Source: an uncultured Desulfobacter sp.
GTDB taxonomy: Bacteria > Desulfobacterota > Desulfobacteria > Desulfobacterales > Desulfobacteraceae
Reading direction: 5' to 3'
Length of the DNA: 64,000 nucleotides
NCBI RefSeq assembly: GCF_963666145.1
Contig: NZ_OY762614.1
Span: 5,322,501-5,386,500, forward strand
This document shows, piece after piece, positions 35,859 through 44,275 of this stretch (the stretch's first letter is position 1; every line of letters starts with the position of its first letter). Made by a program: the position numbers and the translations under genes. The notes below the pieces were generated by a model that did no database searches, was not told where the DNA came from, and saw only the letters and a program-made list of their open reading frames with translations.

Positions 35859-38087
35859 ATGCCGGATCAAACCAGGTCGACCACTGCTTTAAAGGGTTCG
35901 TTGAAAAAACCGTCCCTTGCTGCAACCCTGACACTTCTTTTAACATTGACGGTGACGGTGGTTACCATGTCCGTAGCCGGAATTTTATACATTGCCATGT
36001 CAAAGAGTGAATATCGAAATCTGGAGAAAAAGGCCGATGATTTTATTGCATCCATTGATGATGTATTGGAAATTCCTTTATGGAATATGGACCGTGAAAA
36101 TATAAAAAAAATCGGCCAGGCATATGCCAATGATGAAGTGTTTGAATTTATTGACATTCAGGGTAATCTCAAGACCACATTTTTTAATTATTCCCGGAAT
36201 CGAAACGCGCCGGTTATCCGTAAATCCGGTGAAATTTTCCATGCAGGCCGGCTTGTCGGTCATATTCATATGGCCTTTACCACCCAAGGGCTGATCCACC
36301 GCAACCACAAAATACTTTTTTCGGGCCTTGGTATACTGCTCCTAGTCATTTTTGCGTTGACCCTGGTAACAGGTATGTTTTTTAAAGCGGTTCTCGGAAA
36401 TCTTTTTCAACGCATTAATAACATCTCCGATGCCTATGCCCTGGGAAAAGATATTACGCCCGAACACGAAATTGCCTATTGTGAGTTTCGTCCCCTGCTC
36501 GGTATTCTTGGGGATATGCGCGATAAACTGAATATGCAGATCATAGAGATTAAAAATGCAGAAAACAAATATCGAACTATCTTTGAAAATGCGGTGGAGG
36601 GAATATTCCAGTCCACCCCCGATGGCCATTTCATTGACGTCAATCCTGCAATGGCACGAATGCTTGGTTACAACTCCCCCCAGGCATTAACCCGGTCCAT
36701 CTCCAATATCGGAGAACAACTTTATGTGAGCCCCGAACGCAGACAAGAATTTATCAGGAAGATAAAAACACAAAAAGCGGTAACCGATTTTCACACCGAA
36801 TTTCGCACGATAACCGGACAAACCGTCTGGTTGGCAATTTACTCCAGACCTGTATGGGGTGATGACGGCAAGCTTGAATATATTGAGGGGATGGCCCTGG
36901 ATATTTCCCGGCAAAAAAAGGCTGAAGAGGAAAGGAAAAAGTTAGAAACCCAATTGATTCATTCCCAGAAGCTTGAGTCCGTAGGCCGGCTTGCAGGCAG
37001 CGTTGCCCATGATTTCAATAACATGCTCAGCATTATTTTAGGCTATTCGGACATGATACTGCAGACCGTCACGCCCAAGGACCCCAATTATGAAAGGCTG
37101 ATTGCCATCAGTTCTGCAGCCAACCGGTCAGCCGGGTTGACAGGTAAGCTCCTTGCCTTTGCACGCCAGCAGACTGTTTCTCCTAAAATTTTGGATTTAA
37201 ATAAAAAAGTGTATGATATGATGAATATGCTCAAACGCCTGTTAAGGGAGGATATTGATTTAAGATTTTTACCGGGCGAAGATATCGGCATGGTGAATAT
37301 AGATCCCATCCAATTGGATCAGATATTGGTAAACCTGTGTATTAATGCCAAGGATGCCATTAGGGGAAACGGTCAGATTACCATTTCAACCGGACACATT
37401 TTTATTGATGATGCGTATGCCCGGCAACATTCGGATGCTGTTGTGGGTGACTATGTCACGCTTTCTGTCAGCGATAATGGCTGTGGCATGGAACCTTCCA
37501 TGCTTGATAATATTTTTGAGCCTTTTTTTACAACCAAAAAAGATAAAGAGGGGGCCGGTTTAGGTCTTTCCTCTGTTTATGGTATCGTCAGGCAGAACAA
37601 CGGAAGTATTCATGTACATAGTAAGCCGGGCCAAGGGGCGATCTTTACGATTCATCTTCCCGAGTACCGGGATGCCGTGCCCTCGGCCGAACACGAGCCT
37701 GATACCAACCTGCGATTTAAAGGAAATGAAACCATTCTTCTTGTGGAGGATGAAACACCGCTTCTTCATCTGGGCCGCGAAACATTGGAGCAGATGGGGT
37801 ACACGGTTTTGGCTACCGAGTCACCCAACCAAGCCATAAAGATTGCGGCTGAGCACCCGGGTGAGATCCAACTGCTTATGACGGATGTGATTATGCCTGA
37901 AATGAACGGTTTGGAACTTGCCAACAAACTGCTGCGCGAGCATCCCGGCATTAAATGCCTTTATGTATCAGGGTATACCACGGATATTTTTTCTTCCCAG
38001 GGGGCATCGGAAAAAAATGTTCATTTCCTTCAAAAACCTTTTACAAAAAAGGATCTGGAAAAGATGCTTAATAAAATTTTGTCTTGA
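35859..38087 (+). CDS. Hybrid sensor histidine kinase with periplasmic sensor, PAS and C-terminal REC
   Basis: A 742-residue protein. Helix 1 (LAATLTLLLTLTVTVVTMSV, about 21-45), a short extracellular sensor (about 46-145, with LEIPLWNMDRENI typical of the single-Cache/LapD-like sensors of two-helix kinases), helix 2 (ILFSGLGILLLVIFALTLV), a linker, one PAS (about 225-350), H-box LAGSVAHDFNNMLSIILGY, HATPase (DNGCGMEPSM, GAGLGLSSVYGIV) and a receiver (LLMTDVIMPEMNG). The ATG 35859 has AAGGGG 11 bases upstream. The SBP pseudogene lies directly before it on the same strand; an intact SBP there would have been its natural ligand partner. Confidence 0.92.
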   Translation: MPDQTRSTTALKGSLKKPSLAATLTLLLTLTVTVVTMSVAGILYIAMSKSEYRNLEKKADDFIASIDDVLEIPLWNMDRENIKKIGQAYANDEVFEFIDIQGNLKTTFFNYSRNRNAPVIRKSGEIFHAGRLVGHIHMAFTTQGLIHRNHKILFSGLGILLLVIFALTLVTGMFFKAVLGNLFQRINNISDAYALGKDITPEHEIAYCEFRPLLGILGDMRDKLNMQIIEIKNAENKYRTIFENAVEGIFQSTPDGHFIDVNPAMARMLGYNSPQALTRSISNIGEQLYVSPERRQEFIRKIKTQKAVTDFHTEFRTITGQTVWLAIYSRPVWGDDGKLEYIEGMALDISRQKKAEEERKKLETQLIHSQKLESVGRLAGSVAHDFNNMLSIILGYSDMILQTVTPKDPNYERLIAISSAANRSAGLTGKLLAFARQQTVSPKILDLNKKVYDMMNMLKRLLREDIDLRFLPGEDIGMVNIDPIQLDQILVNLCINAKDAIRGNGQITISTGHIFIDDAYARQHSDAVVGDYVTLSVSDNGCGMEPSMLDNIFEPFFTTKKDKEGAGLGLSSVYGIVRQNNGSIHVHSKPGQGAIFTIHLPEYRDAVPSAEHEPDTNLRFKGNETILLVEDETPLLHLGRETLEQMGYTVLATESPNQAIKIAAEHPGEIQLLMTDVIMPEMNGLELANKLLREHPGIKCLYVSGYTTDIFSSQGASEKNVHFLQKPFTKKDLEKMLNKILS

Positions 38088-38174
38088 TCAGACACCTGGT
38101 TCTGTCGGTTTTTAGGTTAAACACGAAAGGTATCGATCACGCCTTTTATTTTATTCGAGATGCCCATCAATGGT

Positions 38175-38365
38175 TTAATTGATATCATAATTCATCTCCT
38201 TAGGCATTCCGGCAGGAAGGCTGACGGTCAGTGTTGTTCCGGTAGAATCATCTGAGTCCATCGAGATCCGGCCACCATGGATCTGGGTGAAAAGTTTGGC
38301 GGAATAGGTGTCAAGCCCGGTGCCTCCGGATTTGCCAAAGGTTGCATATTGATGATTGAATAAAA
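38175..38365 (-). pseudogene. Histidine kinase C-terminal fragment (HATPase_c remnant)
   Basis: On the minus strand the frame reads LLFNHQYATFGKSGGTGLDTYS, AKLFTQIHGGRISMDSDD, TTLTVSLPAG and ends at TAA (38175). This matches the ATP-lid and G2 box of a histidine kinase HATPase domain (FGKSGGTGLGTYSAKL type, with the Gly of GLG changed to Asp here). A stop codon just upstream and the end of the neighbouring EAL gene two bases away show that the rest of the kinase has been lost. It has no start codon or ribosome site. Confidence 0.72.
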
Positions 38366-38366
38366 G

Positions 38367-40655
38367 CTAAGACCATTGATCCAGTAATTGCAAAAAATCC
38401 GCCTCCGGCATGGGTGAGGCGAAAAAAAATCCTTGGACAATGTCACACCCTAATTGTTCGAGAAGTTCGGTCTGCTCTTTTTTTTCAACCCCTTCGGCAA
38501 TGACCTGCAATCCTAAGTTATGGGCCATGTCAATAATCGTTTTGACCATGATTTTATCATTGGGGCTAACCAGGATGTGCCGGATAAACGAGATATCAAT
38601 TTTTACATAGTCAATGGGCAGTTTTTGAAGATAAGCCAAAGAAGAGTATCCGGTTCCAAAATCATCCAGGGCGATAGTAATCCCTATTTGCTTTAACTGC
38701 TTAAGGTTCTCAATGGCTTTTTCCGGATTTGACATGATCAGGGTTTCAGTGATCTCAAGCTCTATATTTTCAGAAGGGATTTGATATTGTTCAAGAATAG
38801 CTTCCACCTTAGCTGCCAGGTCGTGTTGATCCAGTTGCAATGCAGAAAAATTAACGGCGATATGCACATTTTTATGTCCCTTTTGCTGCAATGCCCGGCA
38901 GGCTTTGCAGGCCGTGTCAAGCACCCATTCGCCAATGGGTATGATCATGCCGTTTTTTTCGGCAATGGGGATAAACGCGGAAGGGGGAATAAATGCCCCC
39001 GGTTCTATTTCCCATCGGATCAAGGCTTCTGCGCCCATAATTTTTTTTCCTGAAAGCCTGATTTTAGGCTGGAAGTAGAGCAGAAACTGTTGTTTGGCCA
39101 CTGCTTTTCTCAGATTATTTCCCATCTCAAACAGTTTCATTGAGGCCTGGTTCATGGATTCTGAATAAAAGGAAAAAATGTGTTTCCCTTTTTTTTTGGC
39201 ATCATAAAGTGCGGTCTCCGTGTTTTTCAATAAAATTCCAGGGGCTTCTCCGTCTTCTGGGAATACGGCCGCGCCGATACTTGCGGAAATAAAAACCTCT
39301 TGTCCATTTACAAGAACCGGCGGGTTAAATTCGTATAGCAGTCTTTGGCACGCCTGGCCAATTGCAAAAATATCATTGGTATTTTGCAGGAGAATAATAA
39401 ATTCATCTCCGCCCATGCGGGCCATGGGTGTGTGTTTTGAGGTCAGGCGCGCCAGCATGTCACTGGATCTCAAACATTTTTTTAATCTGACCGAGATGTC
39501 CTGCAGGCATTGATCTCCGGCGGTGTGCCCCAGACTTTCGTTCACCTGGTTGAAGTTATCAAGGTCGATGAGTGCCACGGCAAACTTTTTACCATACCGA
39601 CCTGCATATTCGACTTCGGATTTCAGTGTTTTTAGAAAGAATTGCCGGTTGGGTAAACCCGTCAGGGTATCGTGGTAGGCTAAAAACCAGGCTTTTTCCT
39701 CTGCTTTTTTCCTGTCTATGCCCAATGCTATTTTGTCTGCGATTGAGGCGATGGCATCCAGCTCAGCATTGTCAATGCATTGTTTTGAAAACATCGCCAC
39801 AACCCCCACCGTTCGTCCACCGATAATCAGGGGGTGTCCTGCAAAGGCTGTTATTTTTTCTTGGCTTAACCAGATTTTATCGTCAATGTCGACGTCTTCA
39901 ACAATTGAATTGGACAGAACGGCTCTTTTTTCTTCGACAATTTTTTTTATTTTTAAAAATCCCGGACAAATAATGCTGCATTTTCCGTCACGGGGGGTAT
40001 ACATTCCATGGCTTGCGATGAGTTCGGGTTGATTTCTTTTATCATCTATAATCCAAATTTGGGTAAACGTGGCATCAAGATAGTGGGCGATGGTGGTGCA
40101 GCATTCCCCGGCCATTTTATTAATATCGGTTCCCTTGACTAAAATCGAACCAATGTCGGCTGCCATCATGGCATGCCGGGTCCTCTCCTGTATTTTTTGT
40201 TCAAGGAAAAGGTTCTGGTCAAGAATCTGGTCATGGTAGGCTTTTATTTTCAAGCCGTTGCTGATTCGTGTGACAAGTTCCGCCTTTTCAATGGGTTTGT
40301 TCAGCAGGTCTGCCGCGCCCATGCTCAAGGCTTTAAGCTTTAGTTTTGAGTCATGCATTCCTGTGAGCATCACCACTGGAATGGATTTTGTTTTTTCGTC
40401 GGTTTTGAGGATTTTAAGCATTTCAAAACCGTCTTTTTCAGGCATGAGAATATCACACAGCACCAGGTCTATTTTGTGCGTACCGATAAGTTCGATGCCT
40501 TCATCCACGCTTTGGGCGATATGAAATTTCCACCCGGCGGTATACTTTCGCAGCAGACGTTTTAAACTTGCCAGGCTTTTGGGATCATCATCTACGAAAA
40601 GGATATCCTTCATAGAAAAGGTTTCCATATCAAAAAAGTTAATGAGACTGCGCAT
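38367..40655 (-). CDS. Response regulator with GAF, GGDEF and EAL domains
   Basis: A 762-residue c-di-GMP regulator. A receiver (residues 15-135; FVDDDPKS, LVLCDILMPEKDG), a GAF-like domain (about 160-310), GGDEF (about 325-490; ARMGGDEFIILL intact) and EAL (about 505-760; MGAEALIRWE, ITETLI, DDFGTGYSSLAYLQKLPIDY). Both catalytic motifs are intact, so it could synthesise and degrade c-di-GMP. No membrane segment is present. The start could be ATG at 40655 or 40613; the receiver begins directly after 40613 and neither has a strong ribosome site. The 3' end abuts a kinase fragment. Its cognate kinase is not adjacent. Confidence 0.92.
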   Translation of the reverse strand: MRSLINFFDMETFSMKDILFVDDDPKSLASLKRLLRKYTAGWKFHIAQSVDEGIELIGTHKIDLVLCDILMPEKDGFEMLKILKTDEKTKSIPVVMLTGMHDSKLKLKALSMGAADLLNKPIEKAELVTRISNGLKIKAYHDQILDQNLFLEQKIQERTRHAMMAADIGSILVKGTDINKMAGECCTTIAHYLDATFTQIWIIDDKRNQPELIASHGMYTPRDGKCSIICPGFLKIKKIVEEKRAVLSNSIVEDVDIDDKIWLSQEKITAFAGHPLIIGGRTVGVVAMFSKQCIDNAELDAIASIADKIALGIDRKKAEEKAWFLAYHDTLTGLPNRQFFLKTLKSEVEYAGRYGKKFAVALIDLDNFNQVNESLGHTAGDQCLQDISVRLKKCLRSSDMLARLTSKHTPMARMGGDEFIILLQNTNDIFAIGQACQRLLYEFNPPVLVNGQEVFISASIGAAVFPEDGEAPGILLKNTETALYDAKKKGKHIFSFYSESMNQASMKLFEMGNNLRKAVAKQQFLLYFQPKIRLSGKKIMGAEALIRWEIEPGAFIPPSAFIPIAEKNGMIIPIGEWVLDTACKACRALQQKGHKNVHIAVNFSALQLDQHDLAAKVEAILEQYQIPSENIELEITETLIMSNPEKAIENLKQLKQIGITIALDDFGTGYSSLAYLQKLPIDYVKIDISFIRHILVSPNDKIMVKTIIDMAHNLGLQVIAEGVEKKEQTELLEQLGCDIVQGFFFASPMPEADFLQLLDQWS

Positions 40656-40770
40656 CCTGAAGCGGACGATGTGTACTTTACAAAGTTTGAGATTAATGTC
40701 ATATTTTCACTATCATTTGTGTAAATTTCGTTCCATCAATCATAGGTAACCAGCTTTTAGAGGCACCCAA

Positions 40771-41652
40771 TTGAATAAAACAAAAGCAGAATTTCTAAAA
40801 CGATTTGGAAAGATTCGGGATTTGCCTTCTTTGCCGCTAATTGTAACAAAAGTAAATCAAATGCTCAATGATCCAAACACAACAAATACCTCTTTATGCA
40901 AAGTGATTGAAAAGGATCAGGCCATTGTGTTTAAAATGCTTCAGCTGGTAAATTCCGCTTTTTTCGGATTAAGGGAAAAAATTTCAAGTACCAATGAAGC
41001 GGCTATTATCTTGGGATTTGACGCCATACGAAATATTGTATTGTCGCTTTCGACTTTTAACATTTTGGATCATCTTTTTAAAAAACAACCCAATGAGAAT
41101 TTCAACATTGACCGTTTCTGGCGGCATTCAATCGGCGTTGCTGTGCTCAGCCGATATTTAGCGGAAAAAACTGCGGTTGGAGACCCTGAAAAGTGTTTTG
41201 TCTGCGGATTGCTCCATGACATGGGCAAATTGATGCTGGCCCATTATTTCCCGGATGATTTCATGCAGGTGATCGAACATGCCCGGCAAAATCAATTGGT
41301 CTACTTGGATGCGGAAAAACAGGTTCTGCCGGCGTGTCATCCTGAAGTCGGCTATTTTTTTGTCAAACAATGGGAACTTCCGCCGCATCTGGCCAATACA
41401 ATTTATTCCCATCATTCAATACAACCCGGCGCGGCCTTCTTTGATGAGAGCGTCATCGTAAATACGGCTGATGGTATCATTAACAGCTATTTTGCAGATT
41501 TTTTGAACAATAACACAGCCCCGGGAAACATCAAATATGCATATTTTGATGCCCATGCCGGAAAACGGTTGAATGTTTGGATTGAAACGGCGCCAAAATG
41601 GTTCCCGAAGGTTGAACTTTTGATAGATGATGCCTGGGAATTTTTTCTATGA
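40771..41652 (+). CDS. HDOD-domain signalling protein
   Basis: A 293-residue cytoplasmic protein with an HDOD domain (about residues 15-210). Features are LPSLPLIVTKVNQMLND, LQLVNSAFFGL, ILGFDAIRNIVLSLSTF, the HSIGVAVLSRYLAE and LLHDMGKLMLAHYFP helices (HD-like), and HPEVGYFFVKQWELPPHLANTIYSHH. HDOD proteins are non-enzymatic or weakly enzymatic relatives of HD domains and act in c-di-GMP, chemotaxis and stress signalling. The start is a TTG at 40771 with AGAGG seven bases upstream. The next gene on the same strand, 125 bases away, is a REC-PAS protein. This pairing is common in sulfate reducers' signalling clusters. Confidence 0.9.
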   Translation: MNKTKAEFLKRFGKIRDLPSLPLIVTKVNQMLNDPNTTNTSLCKVIEKDQAIVFKMLQLVNSAFFGLREKISSTNEAAIILGFDAIRNIVLSLSTFNILDHLFKKQPNENFNIDRFWRHSIGVAVLSRYLAEKTAVGDPEKCFVCGLLHDMGKLMLAHYFPDDFMQVIEHARQNQLVYLDAEKQVLPACHPEVGYFFVKQWELPPHLANTIYSHHSIQPGAAFFDESVIVNTADGIINSYFADFLNNNTAPGNIKYAYFDAHAGKRLNVWIETAPKWFPKVELLIDDAWEFFL

Positions 41653-41776
41653 CGGCCATGGGCAAACAAACTGCTGTCTTTTTCACAGGGGAGCCCACAA
41701 TACATTATGATCGCAATTTAATTGGTGTTTAGGGGCTACATGTCAATTTTATTTGAACGGGACGGAACACCAGGTC

Positions 41777-42607
41777 ATGGATAGCACACCAAAGCATACA
41801 ATACTTTGTGTTGATGATGAAAAACAGATTCTTTCGGCGTTAAAGCGTTTGCTGCGAAAAGAAAATTTTGATCTGCTGACCGCAACAAGCGGGGAAGAGG
41901 GATTGAAGATCATGGCATCCCGGGATATTCATCTGGTCATTTCAGATCATCGGATGCCCGAGATGTCGGGGATATCTTTTTTGGCCAGGGTTAGGGAGAC
42001 GTATCCGGATACCATACGAATTCTTTTGACCGGTTATACTGAAGTGGACTCCATTAAGGCGTCAATCAATGAGGGGCATGTCTATAAGTTTCTTTTAAAA
42101 CCCTGGAATGACGATGACCTTAAGCAGGAGATCAAAAAAGCCCTGGAACGCTATGATCTTCTTGAGTCAAACCATTCCCTGCATCTGATGGTGGCCGCAA
42201 AGAATAAAGAGCTGGAACAGATTAACACGGATCTTGAAACGATTATCAAGCAGCGCACAAGGGAGTTGGAACTTCAAAACCAGGCCCTTGAACTGACACG
42301 GGTTTTGTTCAGGGGACTTCCCATGGCCGCCATGGGTGTCAGTTATGATCGGACAATCATTCTGATCAACCGGCAGGCTGAAAAATTAAAAATAAACGAT
42401 CGCATGGTCATCGTGGGAAATTGTCTGGCAGATTATTTCAGCGAAGATACGATGAAACAATTGCTGCCGGTGTTTGAATCTCAAATCGATCAGGTTAAAA
42501 TGGATATAACCATAAATGCGCACACCTATGTTCTGACACTGTCGGCTTTGACCGGCCGTTTTGTGGGTAAAGGGTTTATTTTGTGTCTTCGGCAACGGGA
42601 AGAGTGA
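41777..42607 (+). CDS. Response regulator with coiled coil and C-terminal PAS-like domain
   Basis: A 276-residue protein. Receiver residues about 5-125 have LCVDDEKQIL, LVISDHRMPEMSG (phospho-Asp in ISDHRMP) and LLTGYTEVD, KPWNDDDL, as in RpfG/two-component HD-GYP regulators. A long coiled coil follows (about 135-180). The C-terminal domain (LFRGLPMAAMGVSYDRTIIL to the end) looks like a PAS fold without an enzymatic output. The ATG at 41777 is chosen as the first residue before the receiver; an upstream TTG at 41753 is less likely. The last 32 bases overlap the convergent kinase gene. Output is presumably a protein partner such as the HDOD protein. Confidence 0.85.
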   Translation: MDSTPKHTILCVDDEKQILSALKRLLRKENFDLLTATSGEEGLKIMASRDIHLVISDHRMPEMSGISFLARVRETYPDTIRILLTGYTEVDSIKASINEGHVYKFLLKPWNDDDLKQEIKKALERYDLLESNHSLHLMVAAKNKELEQINTDLETIIKQRTRELELQNQALELTRVLFRGLPMAAMGVSYDRTIILINRQAEKLKINDRMVIVGNCLADYFSEDTMKQLLPVFESQIDQVKMDITINAHTYVLTLSALTGRFVGKGFILCLRQREE

Positions 42608-43847
42608 CGGTAAACGTGGTTCCTTTGCCGATTTCACTCTTTACGGTAATGGTGCCGCCGTGCTGCTGAATGATGTTATAAGCGATATTCATACCTAAGC
42701 CTGTGCCTTTGCCCACCTCCTTTGTGGTGAAAAAGGGATCAAAAATTTTCGATATATGTTTGGGATCTATGCCACAGCCGGTATCTGAAATGGTCAGGCA
42801 AACATTGTGGTCTTTCTGCCATGTCTTGATTGTGATCGCTCCTCTTGTTTCAATGGCCTGTGCTGCGTTTACCAGTATGTTCAAAAAAACTTGGTTGAGC
42901 TGCTGGGGAATACCCTGGATCAGGGGTAAATCACCTAAATCTTTATGTACAGTTGTTTTATATTTTAGTTCATTGGCGGCCACATTCAGGGTGGTTTCAA
43001 TACAGGCATTGACATCTACCGGTTCAATGTCCTTTTTGCCGGGGTGGGCAAAATCCTTTAAGTCTATTACGATTTTTTTGATTCGGTCCAGTCCGTCAAT
43101 GCAGTCTTTGATGAGTTCTTTCATATCTTCCTGGAGAAAAGCGATGTCAATTTTCCGGGCGTATTCATTTATTTTTTTAGTCATGTCCGCCAGATCGCCA
43201 GGCAGATTGGTGTCCTTGAGGCCTTTGATCAGGGTTTGATCCATTTCGATGAGTTTGTGAATATCGGCCAGGTACTCGTCCAGTGAGTTCAGGTTACTGG
43301 TAACATATCCCACCGGATTGTTAATTTCGTGGGCGATGCCGGCGGCCAGCTGGCCGATGGAGGCCAGTTTGTCGGTCTGGGTCAGCTGGATTAAAAGATC
43401 TGATTTTTCTTCCTCTATCTCTTTTCTCCGGGTAATGTCCAGAAGTGAGGTGATTAAATAAGGTTCGCCGGGGCTGTTTTTCTGGATTACGGCCGACATG
43501 GAGCACCAGATTGTGGTGCCGTCGGGTCTCATAAATCGCATCTCAAGATCCCTGACCCTGCCGGCCTCCATTTTTTTTAGAAAAATGTCACGGTCTTTTT
43601 GGTCATGGTAAAACGATTGAATAGAGATGTGAGGAAGATCCTCAACTGAACTGTAACCCATCAAATGAAGCCATTCGGGGTTTACATTTATTATTTCTCC
43701 GTCCACGGTAGTCAAGACGATGCCGATGGGCAGGGTGTCCGTCAATATTTTGAAGTTTTTCTCCAGGCTGATACTTTCCGCGCTCTTTTCGCCAGGATTG
43801 CCTTTCTGTCCAAAACTTAAAAAATGATCAGACGTATTTTTCTCCAT
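42576..43847 (-). CDS. PAS sensor histidine kinase (NtrB-like)
   Basis: A soluble kinase of 423 residues. It has one PAS domain with PAC (about 30-150; EINVNPEWLHLMGYSSVEDL), an H-box LAAGIAHEINNPVGYVTSNL, a helical region, and HATPase with NAAQAI, DTGCGIDPKHISKIFDP and GTGLGMNIAYNIIQQHGG. No membrane helix and no receiver are present. GGAG lies five bases before the ATG. The gene converges on and overlaps by 32 bases the REC-PAS regulator at 41777-42607, which is a candidate cognate partner despite opposite transcription. Kinases with this H-box are common in delta-proteobacteria. Confidence 0.92.
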   Translation of the reverse strand: MEKNTSDHFLSFGQKGNPGEKSAESISLEKNFKILTDTLPIGIVLTTVDGEIINVNPEWLHLMGYSSVEDLPHISIQSFYHDQKDRDIFLKKMEAGRVRDLEMRFMRPDGTTIWCSMSAVIQKNSPGEPYLITSLLDITRRKEIEEEKSDLLIQLTQTDKLASIGQLAAGIAHEINNPVGYVTSNLNSLDEYLADIHKLIEMDQTLIKGLKDTNLPGDLADMTKKINEYARKIDIAFLQEDMKELIKDCIDGLDRIKKIVIDLKDFAHPGKKDIEPVDVNACIETTLNVAANELKYKTTVHKDLGDLPLIQGIPQQLNQVFLNILVNAAQAIETRGAITIKTWQKDHNVCLTISDTGCGIDPKHISKIFDPFFTTKEVGKGTGLGMNIAYNIIQQHGGTITVKSEIGKGTTFTVTLPVAEDTK

Positions 43848-44072
43848 CGTTTCTCCGATACTTTAATTTTTTTAGGAAAGCGAACCGTAAGAATTGATCT
43901 TAAGTCTAAAAAAAAAATCGTTTAGATTCAATTTATTTTTTAACATCGGATACAAGATGACCTTATATGTTATCCAAACTTAGTTTATAACTTCAATTTA
44001 AAGATTAATTTAGGTCCTGGTAACTTTCTTATGATTGATTGTTTTGTCGAAAATAAGTCAAAAAAATTTCTC

Positions 44073-44101
44073 TTGACTCTGCTTGCAGACGCATTATATA
44101 A
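44073..44101 (+). promoter_or_regulatory. Candidate sigma70 promoter for the CoA-transferase gene
   Basis: TTGACT (44073-44078) and ATATAA (44096-44101) are 17 bases apart, about 175 bases before the CoA-transferase ATG. The long leader has an inverted repeat (AAGTGGTC with GGACCACTT, about 44184-44208). The rest of 43848-44275 shows no gene. Confidence 0.5.
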
Positions 44102-44275
44102 CCCTCTCCTAAGTATAATAAATTATTGAAACCCTGTTTCGGTATGGCCCTTTAACTGGCGCGGTTCCCCGTTGTTGTTTGATAAGTGGTCAATTTGTTG
44201 GGACCACTTTTGTGGGGAATCTCTTCGTCACCCGTAAGTACGTAAGTAAAATTCAATGAAGGAGAGAGAGAGCGT

